A stretch of 64,000 nucleotides of DNA from Primulina eburnea (GCF_022965805.1 NC_133103.1:28386329-28450328), one strand, 5' to 3'. Counted from the first letter of the stretch, positions 33,511 through 45,226 are shown. Made by a program: numbers and translations. The notes: generated by a model not told the origin, from the sequence alone.

Positions 33511-34135
33511 GATCACATTAATCTTGAACTTTTCATTTACTTTTATTGGGATTCTTCGTGCAAGAAAAGTTCGATCACACGGTCTGAAGACTTGGAAATT
33601 CCAACCGTTGACCCACGTATTGACAATCATCTGTTCCACTCCTCCACCAACTGTTTTTCAATCGGGTTCTATAATTCTTAAAGAAGTCTTCTTCTGATCT
33701 AAATTTGAACGTCTTCTCAAAATTCGATGACAATTCTTCAAAAATTCTGCTCGATCAAGTCTATTATAAAATCAAGGACCTGTCCAAAACGACCGATAAT
33801 GTCGAAATCAAGCAGATCTTGGCTCTCTAGAACAGGCCTACAGGCTTTTCACCACCGATCTAGCTCTGGTTATACGTCAATATGAATCCTTGGACTTATC
33901 CTTATTAGGTCAAATTACCATATCCCAACAAACAGTAGAGGCCCGACTAGATCATATTCAAACCACTATTGGCAGCTAATTGCAAGAAATCTTGGAGTAT
34001 ATGCAAAAAGACGATGCCAAAAAAGGGAAGTATAAGACTCTAAAAAGCGTGAAGAGCAAAAAAGACGAGCAGAAAGGGATAAATTTGAAGAAGATAAGAG
34101 GCACTTAGAATAAGAGAGAAAAATAAGAGGATGTG
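33511..34135 (+). pseudogene. 3' part of the degenerate repetitive coding unit
   Basis: Readable stretches give LLDQVYYKIKDLSKTTDNVE, then after a frame change near 33828 LEQAYRLFTTDLALVIRQ and QQTVEARLDHIQTTIGS, then an EILEYMQKDDAKKGKY tail and a K/R/E-rich end. It is probably coiled-coil in nature. It fits as the C-terminal half of the unit whose N-terminal half is at 20551-22014. Several stops and frameshifts. Family name and function unknown to me. Confidence 0.5.
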
Positions 34136-35142
34136 GCAGTAGCAACAGTTAGAGTAGTAGAAAATAGGATTTTATTTTAACTTTGTAGGTGTAATATGTT
34201 TTCAAATTTATGCACTTGTAACATTGTCATTTCATTATCTCAATAAAATACAATATGTTCTTAAATTTTTTTTTTTTCCGATCTTACATCTTTTTGTACA
34301 TGATTTTATGACTTTGCAGCTTGGTTCTGTCATCACTAAAAAAGGAAAAAAATTAGAATATTTTTTGTTACCTTTAAGTTTTGGTGATTGAAAAAATAAA
34401 CATTATCAAGTTGTTTCAGGATCCAGTCGCTCACTTTATTGCACAATAGTTTTTTTCACACGACTGTATTATTTCAAGTCTTTAAGGAGTTCGAGTCATT
34501 TTTTCTAGAAATCTAATCGTTGTACTTCATTAAACTCCAGCTGCAAGGCTTTCTCTGACAAGTGATTGGTTCAAACTATTAAATGTCGTGCACGAGTTCA
34601 AACCGTGGTTTTCCAACCGCGCTGCAGAAAGGTTAGTATTAAGGATTCCCAAAAGGATGGTGCATTTCAAGTCGTTCAAAACTCAATATAAAAAGATTAC
34701 ATAGTATTCTACCAATTCCTGAAATGACAGGAAGCCACTCTATTCAGATATGATGTATCAACTTTATCAAAAGCATTGACTTAAAGTCAAAACTGCATTT
34801 ATGAGCATTTAATGATAAGTACGAAGTATATCCATATTTTAGAGAAACCGTGTAGGCGATCGTTGAAATTTCGACCTATGAGCACTCTACTGTAAATATG
34901 CAGTGTATTTCAAAGAGTACATATTCAAATTTTCATAACACTTCTTGTTAAATTGTCAACTGTAGTGTTTATCACTAGCTTAACCAAATCATTTCACACT
35001 TGTTTTATATTCACAGTGGTCCGGTAAATCTAGCCGTTCAAAAATACTTTTAAACATCTTAAAAAAATGTTAAGAAGGGTTTAAAGTTTTCAAATATTTT
35101 AAAAGTGTTTACACATCCACCTTCTAAACATGTTTCCGATCC
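34136..35142. other. intergenic, no gene seen
   Basis: AT-rich. An AATAAAATACAAT signal near 34241 and a long T run (34267-34278) could mark the 3' end of the broken coding unit. Nothing else recognisable. Confidence 0.45.
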
Positions 35143-35150
35143 TCACAAAG

Positions 35151-35346
35151 TAGGGATGTCAATTCGCGTGGATTGGGCCGGGTTGAGCAATAGCACTATT
35201 CAAAAATTGCCCAACACAAACCCGAGTCAACCCAAAAACTCTCGACCCAAACCCGAACCCGAATCAAACCGATCAACCTGATTTTGAATTTTTTTAATAA
35301 AATTAAATAAAATATTTTTATTTAAACACATAATAAAAAAACATCC

Positions 35347-35418
<72 letters not shown>

Positions 35419-35758
35419 TTAAATTTGAAAGTCTAATTGTAGAAAAATAAAATATATTTACTAAATCAAATAAACGCTTGTTTAAAAAATAAAAGTGTTC
35501 AAAATAAATATTAAATTATGAAAATTTATGATATAAATATACAATAAATATTTTTTCAGACATACAATATATAAAAATGTAGGAAATATTTATTAATTAT
35601 ATTTATTTTTAAAAAAAATTAAAAATTTCGGGACAACAACCCGATCATTTTTTTCGGGTGAACTACCAGGTCCAACCCGAACTTGAAACCCCGAACATGA
35701 TTTTTTTCGAGTTGAACCGTGTCGAATTGGTGAATCGTATCTGATTTTGACACCCCTA
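35151..35758. mobile_element. hAT-like non-autonomous element
   Basis: Ends TAGGGATGTCAA and TTGACACCCCTA form a 12-bp terminal inverted repeat with one mismatch; the TAGGGATG start is like Ac/Ds elements. TCACAAAG precedes it (35143-35150). The matching right-hand TCACAAAG is at 44788-44795, because a Mutator-like element later inserted into that duplication. No transposase is visible. An (AT)n tract lies inside (35350-35415). Confidence 0.85.
35350..35415. repeat. (AT)n microsatellite
   Basis: About 33 uninterrupted TA units within the hAT-like element; likely polymorphic. Confidence 0.97.
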
Positions 35759-35764
35759 TCACAA

Positions 35765-36571
35765 GGGTTTTTTTTAAAAGTAATTTAATTTTTAAATTTA
35801 ATTTCAAAAATAATTTTAAAAAAAAAACGTTTGCAAAACTAGCTTAATTTGCGCTTTCACGTGGAGCAGCGTCCGTGCTCCGTAAGCGCGGACGCTGCAA
35901 AAGTGGAGCAGCGTCCGTGCACACGAAGCACGGACGGTGTTTGCGACGGAATTTAGCGACGGAAATTTTATCCAAACCGTCGCTATATTAGCGACCGTTG
36001 TAAAACCGTCGCTATATTAGCGACCGTTTTAAAATAAATCAACGACGGTTTAAAAAACCGTCGCACATTTTCGCGACGGAAACAACTGTCGCTGATTTTA
36101 GCAATATTATCAATAAAATGCATTACAGCAAATCATCAAGTAAACAACCACCATGGTCATGAATGGTTCAATCTTATATTTTTTTTCATAAATTACTCAC
36201 CTCTAATTTTTTTTACAAAAAATTATTGATGTGTTTGACAACGTCGACACTGCAATGAAAAATTTTAGAGACGGTGTTGAAAGACATATCAATAATTTTT
36301 CATTGCAATGTGGACGTTGTCAAACACATCAATAATTTTTTGTAAAAAAAAAAATTAGAGTGAGTAATTTATAAAAAAAAATAAAAAAATAAGATTGAAC
36401 CATTCATAACCATGGTGGTTGTATACTTGATGATTTGCTGGAATACATGCTCTCATTGCAGTGTCCACGTTGTCAAACACATCAATATTTTTTGTAAAAA
36501 AAATTAGAGGTGAGTAATTTATAAAAATATATATATAAGATTGAATCATTCATGACCATGGTGGTTGTTTA
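35765..36571 (+). repeat. left arm of the Mutator-like element
   Basis: Inverted match to 44440-44784: the AGCAGCGTCCGTG block (35880-35935), a run of GCGACGG palindromes (35940-36110), then CATTACAGCAAATCATCAAG. Its inner part (36120-36571) holds three copies, in both orientations, of a unit with GTTGTCAAACACATCAATA and ACCATGGTGGTTGT, so the interior has itself been duplicated and inverted. Confidence 0.85.
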
Positions 36572-37249
36572 TGTGGGGACCCGGACGCTAATCAAGTTCT
36601 TAATCATGTTTGTGACTAATTAATCAATTATAAAACAGGGTCTAAATTTTTTTTAAAAAATACAAATCGGAAACGTAATGTAATTTACTCAAATTACATA
36701 TTAAACATGAACATACAAATCTTGCGTTATCTACAAGAATTCAACTAGGTTCAACTACATATAAGTGCTGAATCCTATGTTGCTTCGAAGCCCGGATCTC
36801 CACGCTATCTAATCTTCTCTCATCCTCTTCTTGACCCTGATCCAGCCCCACCTGTTGTCATGCACACATACAAAACAAGACAACAGCCGGATAACTCCGG
36901 TGAGATATAAGTATCCCAGTATAAACAATGTAAACATGCAGTCATATAAAAGCATATACGAAAGCATATAAGAATTATTCATAACATGTCTCAAATAAGA
37001 AACATAAATTCATATCAAACATCCAATAATCATGAATGGCATAAACAATGTAAATCAACATGTCATATCAGACTCAACTCAACCGACGCGTCGTCTCAGA
37101 CTCGACTCCACTGATGCGTCGTCTCAGACTCGACTTAACTCTAACCTAGGGATCCCGATGTCTGGATATAGGTAATTATATCGAATCTCAGTCGATAGGA
37201 ATGAATCAATCCCTAAACGGCATCGATATAATTCATATATTCAGTATCT

Positions 37250-37435
37250 GGGCGAATCAGCCGCAAAATTGACGAATCAGTCAAGAATTAGGCGAATCGG
37301 CCTGTAATTAAGCAAATCAGCTTAAATTTAGACGAATCAGTCAATAACCAGACGAATCAGCCGGTAATTAAGCGAATCAGCTTAAGTTTAGACGAATCAG
37401 TCCATAACCCGACAACTCAGTAATCAATACATGCA
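37250..37435. repeat. 20-bp minisatellite in gypsy-3 LTR
   Basis: Eight diverged 20-bp units sharing GCGAATCAG or GACGAATCAG. The other LTR (42828-43018) has nine units, so unit number changed after insertion or during reverse transcription. Arrangement is head to tail without spacers, so it is not CRISPR-like. Confidence 0.85.
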
Positions 37436-38298
37436 TTCAGCATCTAAACAATCAGTCGATGACTAGCAAATCAGCAGTCCTTACATGCAGTGGCTATAAA
37501 TCAATAGACTACAAATATAAATCTAATCATACATTAGCTATAAATCAATAGACTCCAATCATAAGTCTCACCAATTGCACATATCAATGCAATAAATGAA
37601 AGTATGTGATTTAGGGAAACTCGAGTCAAACCTCACTCGAGTTATGCAATCTCAACTCAACATTAATTTATACCTTTCTTTCTGATACCCTGGCTCTGTC
37701 GAAGTCTCGAACTCAAAACCTGTCCATACCAATCTGGCAATGACAATACCAAGGAGTATACTATCAATACCCGTTCAAATCAAAACTGGATATAAACAGA
37801 ATTCAATCAAATTCTGTTTCAATAACATAATGTCATAATCTCAATATATCTAGCACTACCATATCAGTCAGATATCAATCCCAACATCTCGTACTCGATA
37901 ACAATTCAATTCTGATATCAAATCGACTCCAAGACTACTCCGAAAATCATAACAATTCCAAAATCAGTCTGTTTCTTAATCTGACTTCGATTCTATGATG
38001 TTTACTATATCAAGAACAACATCTATGAGTTCCAGTCAATTCTGACAATATCATAATTTCAAAGCATGTCAAAACATAGTAAAACTTACATCCAGTTGTA
38101 GCCTACGTTGCTAGGAACTCGATACCGAAGTCGGATTCAAAATCGGACGGGCAGATTTCTCGAAAAAGGCGTAAGGATTTTCTCCTTTCTTCTTCAGACC
38201 CTTTTCTTCACTTTTCTGAATGAATTTCGAATGGATTACAACCTATATATATCAGTGCATGCATGTCAAGAGGTGGCACATTCTTTGCAAAACACGTT

Positions 38299-38560
38299 GC
38301 ACCGCGGGTGCAGTAAGTTCAAGACCGCGGGTGCGCTCATGCTTCGGCATTCTTATCTATTCTGAAATTGCACGACCGCGGGTGCGGTACATGTCGAGAC
38401 CGCGGGTGCGGTCATGTCACCGCGGGTGCGGTAACGCTTGCACCGCGGGTGCGGTAACGCTTGCACCGCGGGTGCGGTCACCCTTCGGTAAAACTGACCA
38501 AGTTTCTGTCCATGCACCGCGAGTGCGGTACATGCAAGGCCGCGGGTGCGGTGTTGCTTC
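38299..38560. repeat. ACCGCGGGTGCGGT array in gypsy-3 LTR
   Basis: About nine copies of ACCGCGGGTGCGGT in an AT-rich LTR. The right LTR copy (43902-44130) has one unit fewer. The same motif, reverse-complemented, fills 45848-46085 in gypsy-4. Confidence 0.85.
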
Positions 38561-38694
38561 GGCAACACCCTCTGAAATTCAAAATAAATGGCCACACATT
38601 ATCTTAAATCGTGTCTCAGTTGGCCCTTTCGTAATCACGTTAAATTATAAATCAATAATCCTTGATTAACAGTGATAATTTCTCGGGCATTACA

Positions 38695-38708
38695 TTTCTC
38701 CCCCTCTT
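38695..38708 (-). other. gypsy-3 polypurine tract
   Basis: TTTCTCCCCCTCTT on the plus strand is an AAGAGGGGGAGAAA tract on the coding strand, next to the 3' LTR and matching the gypsy-4 tract. Confidence 0.85.
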
Positions 38709-40845
38709 AGATCTGAGTTCGTCCTCGAACTCGCAAGTAATCACTTCAGATATATCAGAAGAAATATATACAGAGTTTAAATCAGAAACTCATCGCAATG
38801 AATCTGTTCTGAAATTTCAATCTCATATCAAATTCTATTTCTACAAATAGCTCTGATAAAGTCAATCTCGCAATACTGGCTATACAACATCCATATATAC
38901 CCAACCACAACTCATAACAACTCAACATCATCAGCTGTTATCGAGTCAGTTTATCTCAATCCAAGATATATTCGATCTTTAATCTCAGTTACCAACAGTC
39001 ATCGTCCGACGTTGGCATATTCAGTCTGATTATCATGAGCTATTTTCATTTTCTTCTGAATTAGCTTCATCTTTTCAGTCATATCTCTGATCATGTCAGG
39101 TTGGATCTCAGGAACCTCAGAGATATCATTTCAATAAAGAGGGAATCTGTACTTCTTAACGTACAACGTGTCTAATAGTGTCATTCCCATACTCATTTAA
39201 TATTTGTTGTGGTATAAAAACTCACAATATGGCAATAAATCCTGCCAATTAGTGTTAAATCAAACACTACAACTCTAAGCCTATGTTCTGGAATCTGGAT
39301 ACTCCACTCTGACTGTCCGTCAGATAGTGAATACTATTCAGTATTCAGATATAATCTAGTATCCAACTCTTACTGTACATTCGGTCAAATGTGCAAAATC
39401 AACCAAAATCACGGTTTAATATAATCAATTCTCAGTACTCCGTATAATCTAATCATTTCCCTGACGGAATACTCATAGTATATCATATTTGTACATCGTC
39501 ATGTACAGTTTAGCACTCGCAGACTGGGTCAATCTGTCATTTCTAACTCAATCAATACTCAATTTCGAAAGAAATGTAGTAACTTCATCACAATATCCCT
39601 GGAAATGTAATCTCATTTCCATTCAGGAACCGACAAGTTACATAACCAATCTCTTGGTTTATTTTCTTTCTATCTTTATCTGTCTGTAGTTCAGACATTT
39701 CAATCCAAACTCTGCCATATCTAATCTCATCTGTTTCTATCAAAACATTTTCTGCTATCAGGATGCTTACTAAATCAAGTATTGCACCTTTCTGACAATC
39801 TATGTCATTTCACATTCGAAATATCGGGCATAAACAAATCAGTTATTAACATACAATACAGTATTACTTACCTGATATTCTGATCGACACTCTGTTCTGA
39901 CTATCGATATTAAGTTCGAAACATTCTAATCAACTTTTTAAACTGCTAATATTTCAAAATCAGCTCTGATTCGGACGATACAATATAATCTCCATTGTCT
40001 ACAATCTGTCTCAACACGTATTCAGAATGACATCAATATTCAATCATATTCAAAACATGCTAAACTCATAAACCGCAACTGTCTGACACTATTGTCAACC
40101 TCAGCTGACTAATCACGGTTTAACTCTGTTAAAATCAACTGATGTATCATCTTCAGATATAAAATCCCTGAACATAATCTGTCTCAATCAGGATTCACCA
40201 TTTCAACAGTTTCTAATATCAGTTCAAAGCTAAACTCAATCTCTCTGATTGTAATCAGATCTGAAGTCTTATCAGAGAAAACATCAATAACTTTCATATC
40301 ATTGGTAAATCAGCCAATGATGAACTCAATTTCAGTAAATCAACTGAATACATAAGGAGTCACTCTGCTCTTTTCTGTAATAATCGAGTCATAGCTAGTA
40401 CGAATATCAAAGGAATTCTCAGTCTAGAATTCTTATCGTACAATATTCATCTCTTGATCCTCTCAGGTCTGATTCTTACCATCTTCTGGAACTAATCTAT
40501 GGTAGCTCTGTACTTGGTCCGCATATCAATATCAGTAATGCAGTTCCAAAATCATAGAACACCAGTACAACACAAGCTACCACACGATCTAACTCGATCT
40601 CATTCTCATCCTATTGTTGTATACAAGATCTAACAGAAATCGCTGATACAAGATCTTTTTCCAAAAGGAAAAAAAAACAAATACTACAGTAAATAGGGAC
40701 TCAACAGATAATGCATGCATCAATGCAATCTCTCAGAAATAGAAGTATGTGAAGCACCGGTATCCCTCAATACACATGCAGGAAAATCAAACAAATCAGT
40801 TACCTGCAACATCATCATCTGGTGCTTCCTGAGCTTGTTCCTCGG
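38709..40845 (-). pseudogene. gypsy-3 Pol remnant
   Basis: Only fragments align by eye with gypsy-4. Protease: DTGASHTSISERFAL near 40760-40710, with stops. The KYRATID block lies near 40510. Then a MTRLLQKRAE and YSVDLLKL stretch lies near 40400-40330. Farther left, RT, RNase H and integrase motifs are not recognisable and more than 1 kb seems missing. Stops often sit where gypsy-4 has CAG, CGA or GGA codons, fitting G-to-A or C-to-T decay (impression, not counted). It ends with the GAGTTCGAGGACGAACTC phrase that also precedes the gypsy-4 PPT. Confidence 0.75.
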
Positions 40846-41080
40846 TCAAAGCAAATACTCTGGCCTGCTGTCTAGGAGGCTGGCCAACTGTCTGGCTTCC
40901 TCTTGGCCTCTGCTGTGACTGAGATGGTGCTGGCTGAAATGAAGGAACGGCAGCTGATCGTCTACTCCACTGTGCCGCTGGTCCAGATGGTTCAGCTCCT
41001 TGGGATCTTTGGGAACCCCTCTGTGGACATACTCTGGCAAAATGTCCCTGTTGCTTGCAGAAGTGGCAACTACCAAGTAC

Positions 41081-41905
41081 TCATTGGCATTGCTCAGTGG
41101 AATGTCTCCCTCCACAATTTCCACAGTAAATGCCGGTATAACTCTGGTGAGAACCACTGGAGCTAGAAGAACTTCCGCCAGACTTCTTAAATTGCTTTCC
41201 TCTAGCCTTTAGAAAATCTTTCTTTCCACTACTGCTACTACCACCCTCGAATCGGGGAAGTGGTTGCTGTGTTCTCGACACTGGAGGAACAAATTCAGCT
41301 CCTCTTTGCCTTATCAGGCCCGCTTCAGCGCCCTTTGCTCTATTCATGGCATCAACAAAGTTATTGGGTCGCCCTGTGTTCACCAATGTAGATATATCGG
41401 GATTCAAGCCATTGATGAACTGATCGGCAACGGCTTCATCATTTCCAGCCACATGTGGAGCAAACTTCAACAAGGTAGAGAATTTGGTCACATATTCTTC
41501 AATGTTCAGTTGACCCTGTCTCAAATTGGCAAACTCCGCCCCCTTGTCCTTTCTGTACGATATTGGGAAGAATCTCTGATAAAACTCAGTTTTAAATACA
41601 TCCCAAGTAATAATCGTACCTCGCTGCTCCAAGGCCCTCTTCATTGTTACCCACCAGCTTTGTGCAACATCAAGCAACTGGTGCCCAATCAATTTAATTC
41701 GGCGCTCATCACTGTACTCCAGTGAATCAAACAGCAACTCAATGCTACCTAACCAACTCTCACACTCGACTGATGTCTCAGTACCTTTCAGAGTGGGTGG
41801 TTTGAATGACTGAAACCTCTTCAGCAAGGTTTCCATTGGAGTCGGTGTTACATCCATTGGAGGATTCGATGTACTACCCTGTTCTGGTACTCTTCTCGGA
41901 GGCAT
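41081..41905 (-). CDS. gag: gypsy-3 Gag, open for 274 residues
   Basis: Starts MPPRRVPEQGSTSNPP at 41905. It shows the plant gypsy Gag core: [46 protein letters not shown] and [10 protein letters not shown] (about residues 35-175), then an S/G-rich linker and a CGNCGGRHSTEQC knuckle-like motif. The frame ends at a TGA where gypsy-4 has Gly, just before the second zinc knuckle; that knuckle ([14 protein letters not shown]) is intact downstream to about 40990. Gag would form the particle. The N-terminal part is more complete than in gypsy-4, in contrast with the wrecked pol. Confidence 0.85.
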   Translation of the reverse strand: MPPRRVPEQGSTSNPPMDVTPTPMETLLKRFQSFKPPTLKGTETSVECESWLGSIELLFDSLEYSDERRIKLIGHQLLDVAQSWWVTMKRALEQRGTIITWDVFKTEFYQRFFPISYRKDKGAEFANLRQGQLNIEEYVTKFSTLLKFAPHVAGNDEAVADQFINGLNPDISTLVNTGRPNNFVDAMNRAKGAEAGLIRQRGAEFVPPVSRTQQPLPRFEGGSSSSGKKDFLKARGKQFKKSGGSSSSSSGSHQSYTGIYCGNCGGRHSTEQCQ

Positions 41906-42159
41906 ATCTGAATATCACAAGGATTAGTAACTCAATCCAACAAACCTGTTTCAATTCAGTCCCTCCTCCGATCATCTTACTGCTGATCGTGAATCAATTC
42001 AGATTCGTTCCCAATAATACATATTACAAAATCAAATCAGATAAATCAAGTAACATGTATTATATAAAGCAGTACGACATGCTAGCATTCAAAAGCAAGG
42101 AAGAAAACTCAATCTACCCCACTCACTAGCCTCTTCTATCTCAATCTAAAGGATCTATC

Positions 42160-42171
42160 GCTCTGATACCA
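42160..42171 (-). other. gypsy-3 primer binding site (tRNA-iMet)
   Basis: GCTCTGATACCA on the plus strand, five bases inside the right LTR; same spacing as in gypsy-4. Confidence 0.9.
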
Positions 42172-42176
42172 CCTGT

Positions 42177-44272
42177 TGTGGGGACCCGGACGCTAATCAA
42201 GTTCTTAATCATGTTTGGGACTAATTAATCAATTATAAAACAGGGTCTAAATTTTTTTTTAAAAATACAAAGCGGAAACGTAATGTAATTTACTCAAATT
42301 ACATATTAAACATGAACATACAAATCTTGCGTTATCTACAAGAATTCAACTAGGTTCAACTACATATCAGTGCTGAATCCTATGTTGCTTCGAAGCCTAG
42401 ATCTCCACGCTATCTAATCTTCTCTCATCCTCTTCTTGACCCTGATCCAGCCCCACCTGTTGTCATGCACACATACAAAACAAGACAACAGCCGGATAAC
42501 TCCGGTGAGATATAAGTATTCCAGTATAAACAATGTAAACATGCAGTCATATAAAAGCATATACGAAAGCATATAAGAATTATTCATAACATGTCTCAAA
42601 TCAGAAACATAAATTCATATCAAACATCCAATAATCATGAATGGCATAAACAATGTAAATCAACATGTCATATCAGACTCAACTCAACCGACGCGTCGTC
42701 TCAGACTCGACTTAACTCTAACATAGGGATCCCGATGTCTGGATATAGGTAATTATATCGAATCTCAGTCGATAGGAATGAATCAATCCCTAAACGGCAT
42801 CGATATAATTCATATATTCAGTATCTGGGCGAATCAGCCGCAAAATTGACGAATCAGTCAAGAATTAGGCGAATCAGCCAATAACCAGACGAATCAGCCT
42901 GTAATTAAGCGAATCAGCTTAAATTTAGACGAATCAGTCAATAACCAGACGAATCAGCCGGTAACTAAGCGAATCAGCTTAAGTTTAGACGAATCAGTCC
43001 ATAACCCGACAACTCAGTAATCAATACATGCATTCAGCATCTAAACAATCAGTCGATGACTAGCAAATCAGCAGTCCTTACATGCAGTGGCTATAAATCA
43101 ATAGACTACAAATATAAATCATAATCATACATTAGCTATAAATCAATAGACTCCAATCATAAGTCTCACCAATTGCACATATCAATGCAATAAATGAAAG
43201 TATGTGATTTAGGGAAACTCGAGTCAAACCTCACTCGAGTTGTGCAATCTCAACTCAACATTAATTTATACCTTTCTTTCTGATACTCTGACTCTGTCGA
43301 AGTCTCGAACTCAAAACCTGTCCATATCAATCTGGCAATGACAATACCAAGGAGTATACTATCAATACCCGTTTGAATCAATACTGGATATAAACAGAAT
43401 TCAATCAAATTCTGTTTCAATAACATAATGTCATAATCTCAATATATCCAGCGCTATCATATCAGTCAGATATCAATCCCAACATCTCAGTACTCGATAA
43501 CAATTCAATTCTGATATCAAGTCGACTCCAACACTACTCCGAAAATCATAACAATTCCAAAATCAGTCTGTTTCTTAATCTGACTTCGATTCTATGATGT
43601 TTACTATATCAAGAACAACATCTATGAGTTCCAGTCAATTCTGACAATATCATAATTTCAAAGCATGTCAAAACGTAGTAAAACTTACATCCAGTTGTAG
43701 CCTATGTTGCTAGGAACTCGATACCGAAGTCGGATTCAAAATCGGACGGGCAGATTTCTCGAAAAAGCGTAAGGATTTTCTCCTTTCTTCTTCAGACCCT
43801 TTTCTTCACTTTTCTGAATGAATTTCGAATGGATTACAACCTATATATATATATCAGTGCATGCATGTCAAGAGGTGGCACATTCTTTGCAAAACACGTT
43901 GCACCGCGGGTGCGGTAAGTTCAAGACCGCGGGTGCGCTCATGCTTCGGCATTCTTATCTATTCTGAAATTGCACGACCGCGGGTGCGGTACATGTCGAG
44001 ACCGCGGGTGCGGTCATGTCACCGCGGGTGTGGTAACGCTTGCACCGCGGGTGCGGTCACCCTTCGGTAAAACTGACCAAGTTTCTGTCCATGCACCGCG
44101 AGTGCGGTACATGCAAGGCCGCGGGTGCGGTGTTGCTTCGGCAACACCCTCTGAAATTCAAAATAAATGGCCACACATTATCTTAAATCGTGTCTCAGTT
44201 GGCCCTTTCGTAATCACGTTAAATTATAAATCAATAATCCTTGATTAACAGTGATAATTCTCGGGCATTACA
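42177..44272 (-). repeat. gypsy-3 5' LTR
   Basis: 2096 bp. Compared with the left copy it lacks one 28-bp unit, has one more 20-bp unit (42828-43018) and one fewer GC unit (43902-44130). These changes explain most of the length difference. Confidence 0.92.
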
Positions 44273-44784
44273 GTTTACTTGATGATTTACTGGAATACAT
44301 TTTAGTGATAATATTGCTAAAATCAGCGACGGTTTTTTAAACCGTCGCTTTCATTGCAGTGTCGATGTTGTCAAACACATCAATAATTTTTTGTAAAAAA
44401 AATTAGAGGTGAGTAATTTATGAAAAAAAATATAAGATTGAACCATTCATGACCATGGTGGTTGTTTACTTGATGATTTGCTGTAATGCATTTTATTGAT
44501 AATATTGCTAAAATCAGCGACGGTTGTTTCCGTCGCGAAAATGAGCGACGGTTTAAACCGTCGCTGATTTATTTTAGCGACCGTTTTACAACGGTCGCTA
44601 ATGTAGCGACGGTTTGGATATAATTTTCGTCGCAAAATTCCGTCGCAAACACCGTCCGTGTTTCGTGTGCACGGACGCTGCTCCACGTGAACAGCGTCCG
44701 CGCTTCGTAAGCGCGGATTAAGCTAGTTTTGCAAACGTGTTTTTTAAATTACTTTTGAAATTAAATTACTTTTAAAAAAAACCC
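44273..44784 (-). repeat. right arm of the Mutator-like element
   Basis: Continues the element after the gypsy-3 TSD. It contains one further inner unit (44380-44480), then GCGACGG/CCGTCGC palindromes (44515-44650), the ACGGACGCTGCTCCACGTG block and the AAAACCC terminus. Confidence 0.85.
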
Positions 44785-44795
44785 CTATCACAAAG

Positions 44796-45143
44796 TACCA
44801 ATTATCTGTAACAAGTGAGTAATGGAAATATAGTCATTATACTGTTATATAATTTAAAAAAAAAATAGTTGAATTATTATCGTCATATTTGATATAGTGA
44901 CAAATATGTGATTCTACAAAAATATTATCAAAATATCCATAGCAAATGATAAAATATAAACTAGATATCATTTAAGAAACTAAAATGTCAAAAATATTTG
45001 ATTTTTAATGATTTTCTTGAAAGTCGCAAAATTTGATGTGGATGAATTTGCTGGATTATCACATAAATTTAAACAGACACACACACGAACATGTGCATGT
45101 GTTTTAGTGTGTGCGTTTGTGTATATACACATATGTATGTACA

Positions 45144-45226
<83 letters not shown>

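Larger units (their letters stand above)
36572..38694 (-). repeat. gypsy-3 3' LTR
   Basis: 2123 bp. It holds a 20-bp tandem repeat (37250-37435, eight units), a 28-bp duplicated GCGTCGTCTCAGACTCGACT unit (about 37086-37140) and a GC-rich array (38299-38560). Confidence 0.92.
36572..44272 (-). mobile_element. gypsy-3: minus-strand Ty3/gypsy with most of gag kept and decayed pol
   Basis: Flanked by GTTTA (36567-36571 and 44273-44277). Element ends are TGTGGGGACCC and CGGGCATTACA on the plus strand. Right LTR, PBS, gag, decayed pol, polypurine tract and left LTR follow in order on the minus strand. The LTRs look about 97-98% alike where I compared them, apart from tandem-repeat length changes. 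Pol is full of stops and deletions. Gag and the end of the LTR resemble gypsy-4, so they are related lineages. Confidence 0.93.
35765..44784. mobile_element. Mutator-like non-autonomous element with long inverted arms, hosting gypsy-3
   Basis: It begins GGGTTTTTTTTAAAAG and ends CTTTTAAAAAAAACCC. CTATCACAA is duplicated at 35756-35764 and 44785-44793. Long terminal inverted repeats plus a 9-bp duplication are the marks of Mutator-like elements. Without gypsy-3 (36572-44272) it is about 1.3 kb and has no transposase. The arms are full of GCGACGG/CCGTCGC palindromes. It inserted across the edge of the hAT-like element, so the two TSDs overlap. Confidence 0.88.

Noticed and set aside
37250..37435. 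Regularly repeated 20-bp units resembling a CRISPR array
   Set aside because: Units are contiguous without unique spacers, diverged, and lie in a plant LTR.
38108..38669. Open frames rich in Arg/Gly/Cys at the gypsy-3 LTR end
   Set aside because: Translation of the ACCGCGGGTGCGGT array; repeated in the other LTR with altered frames.
38709..40845. Gypsy-3 interior as an unrelated captured sequence (LARD-like)
   Set aside because: Protease and pre-RT fragments still align by eye with gypsy-4, so it is decayed pol, not foreign DNA.
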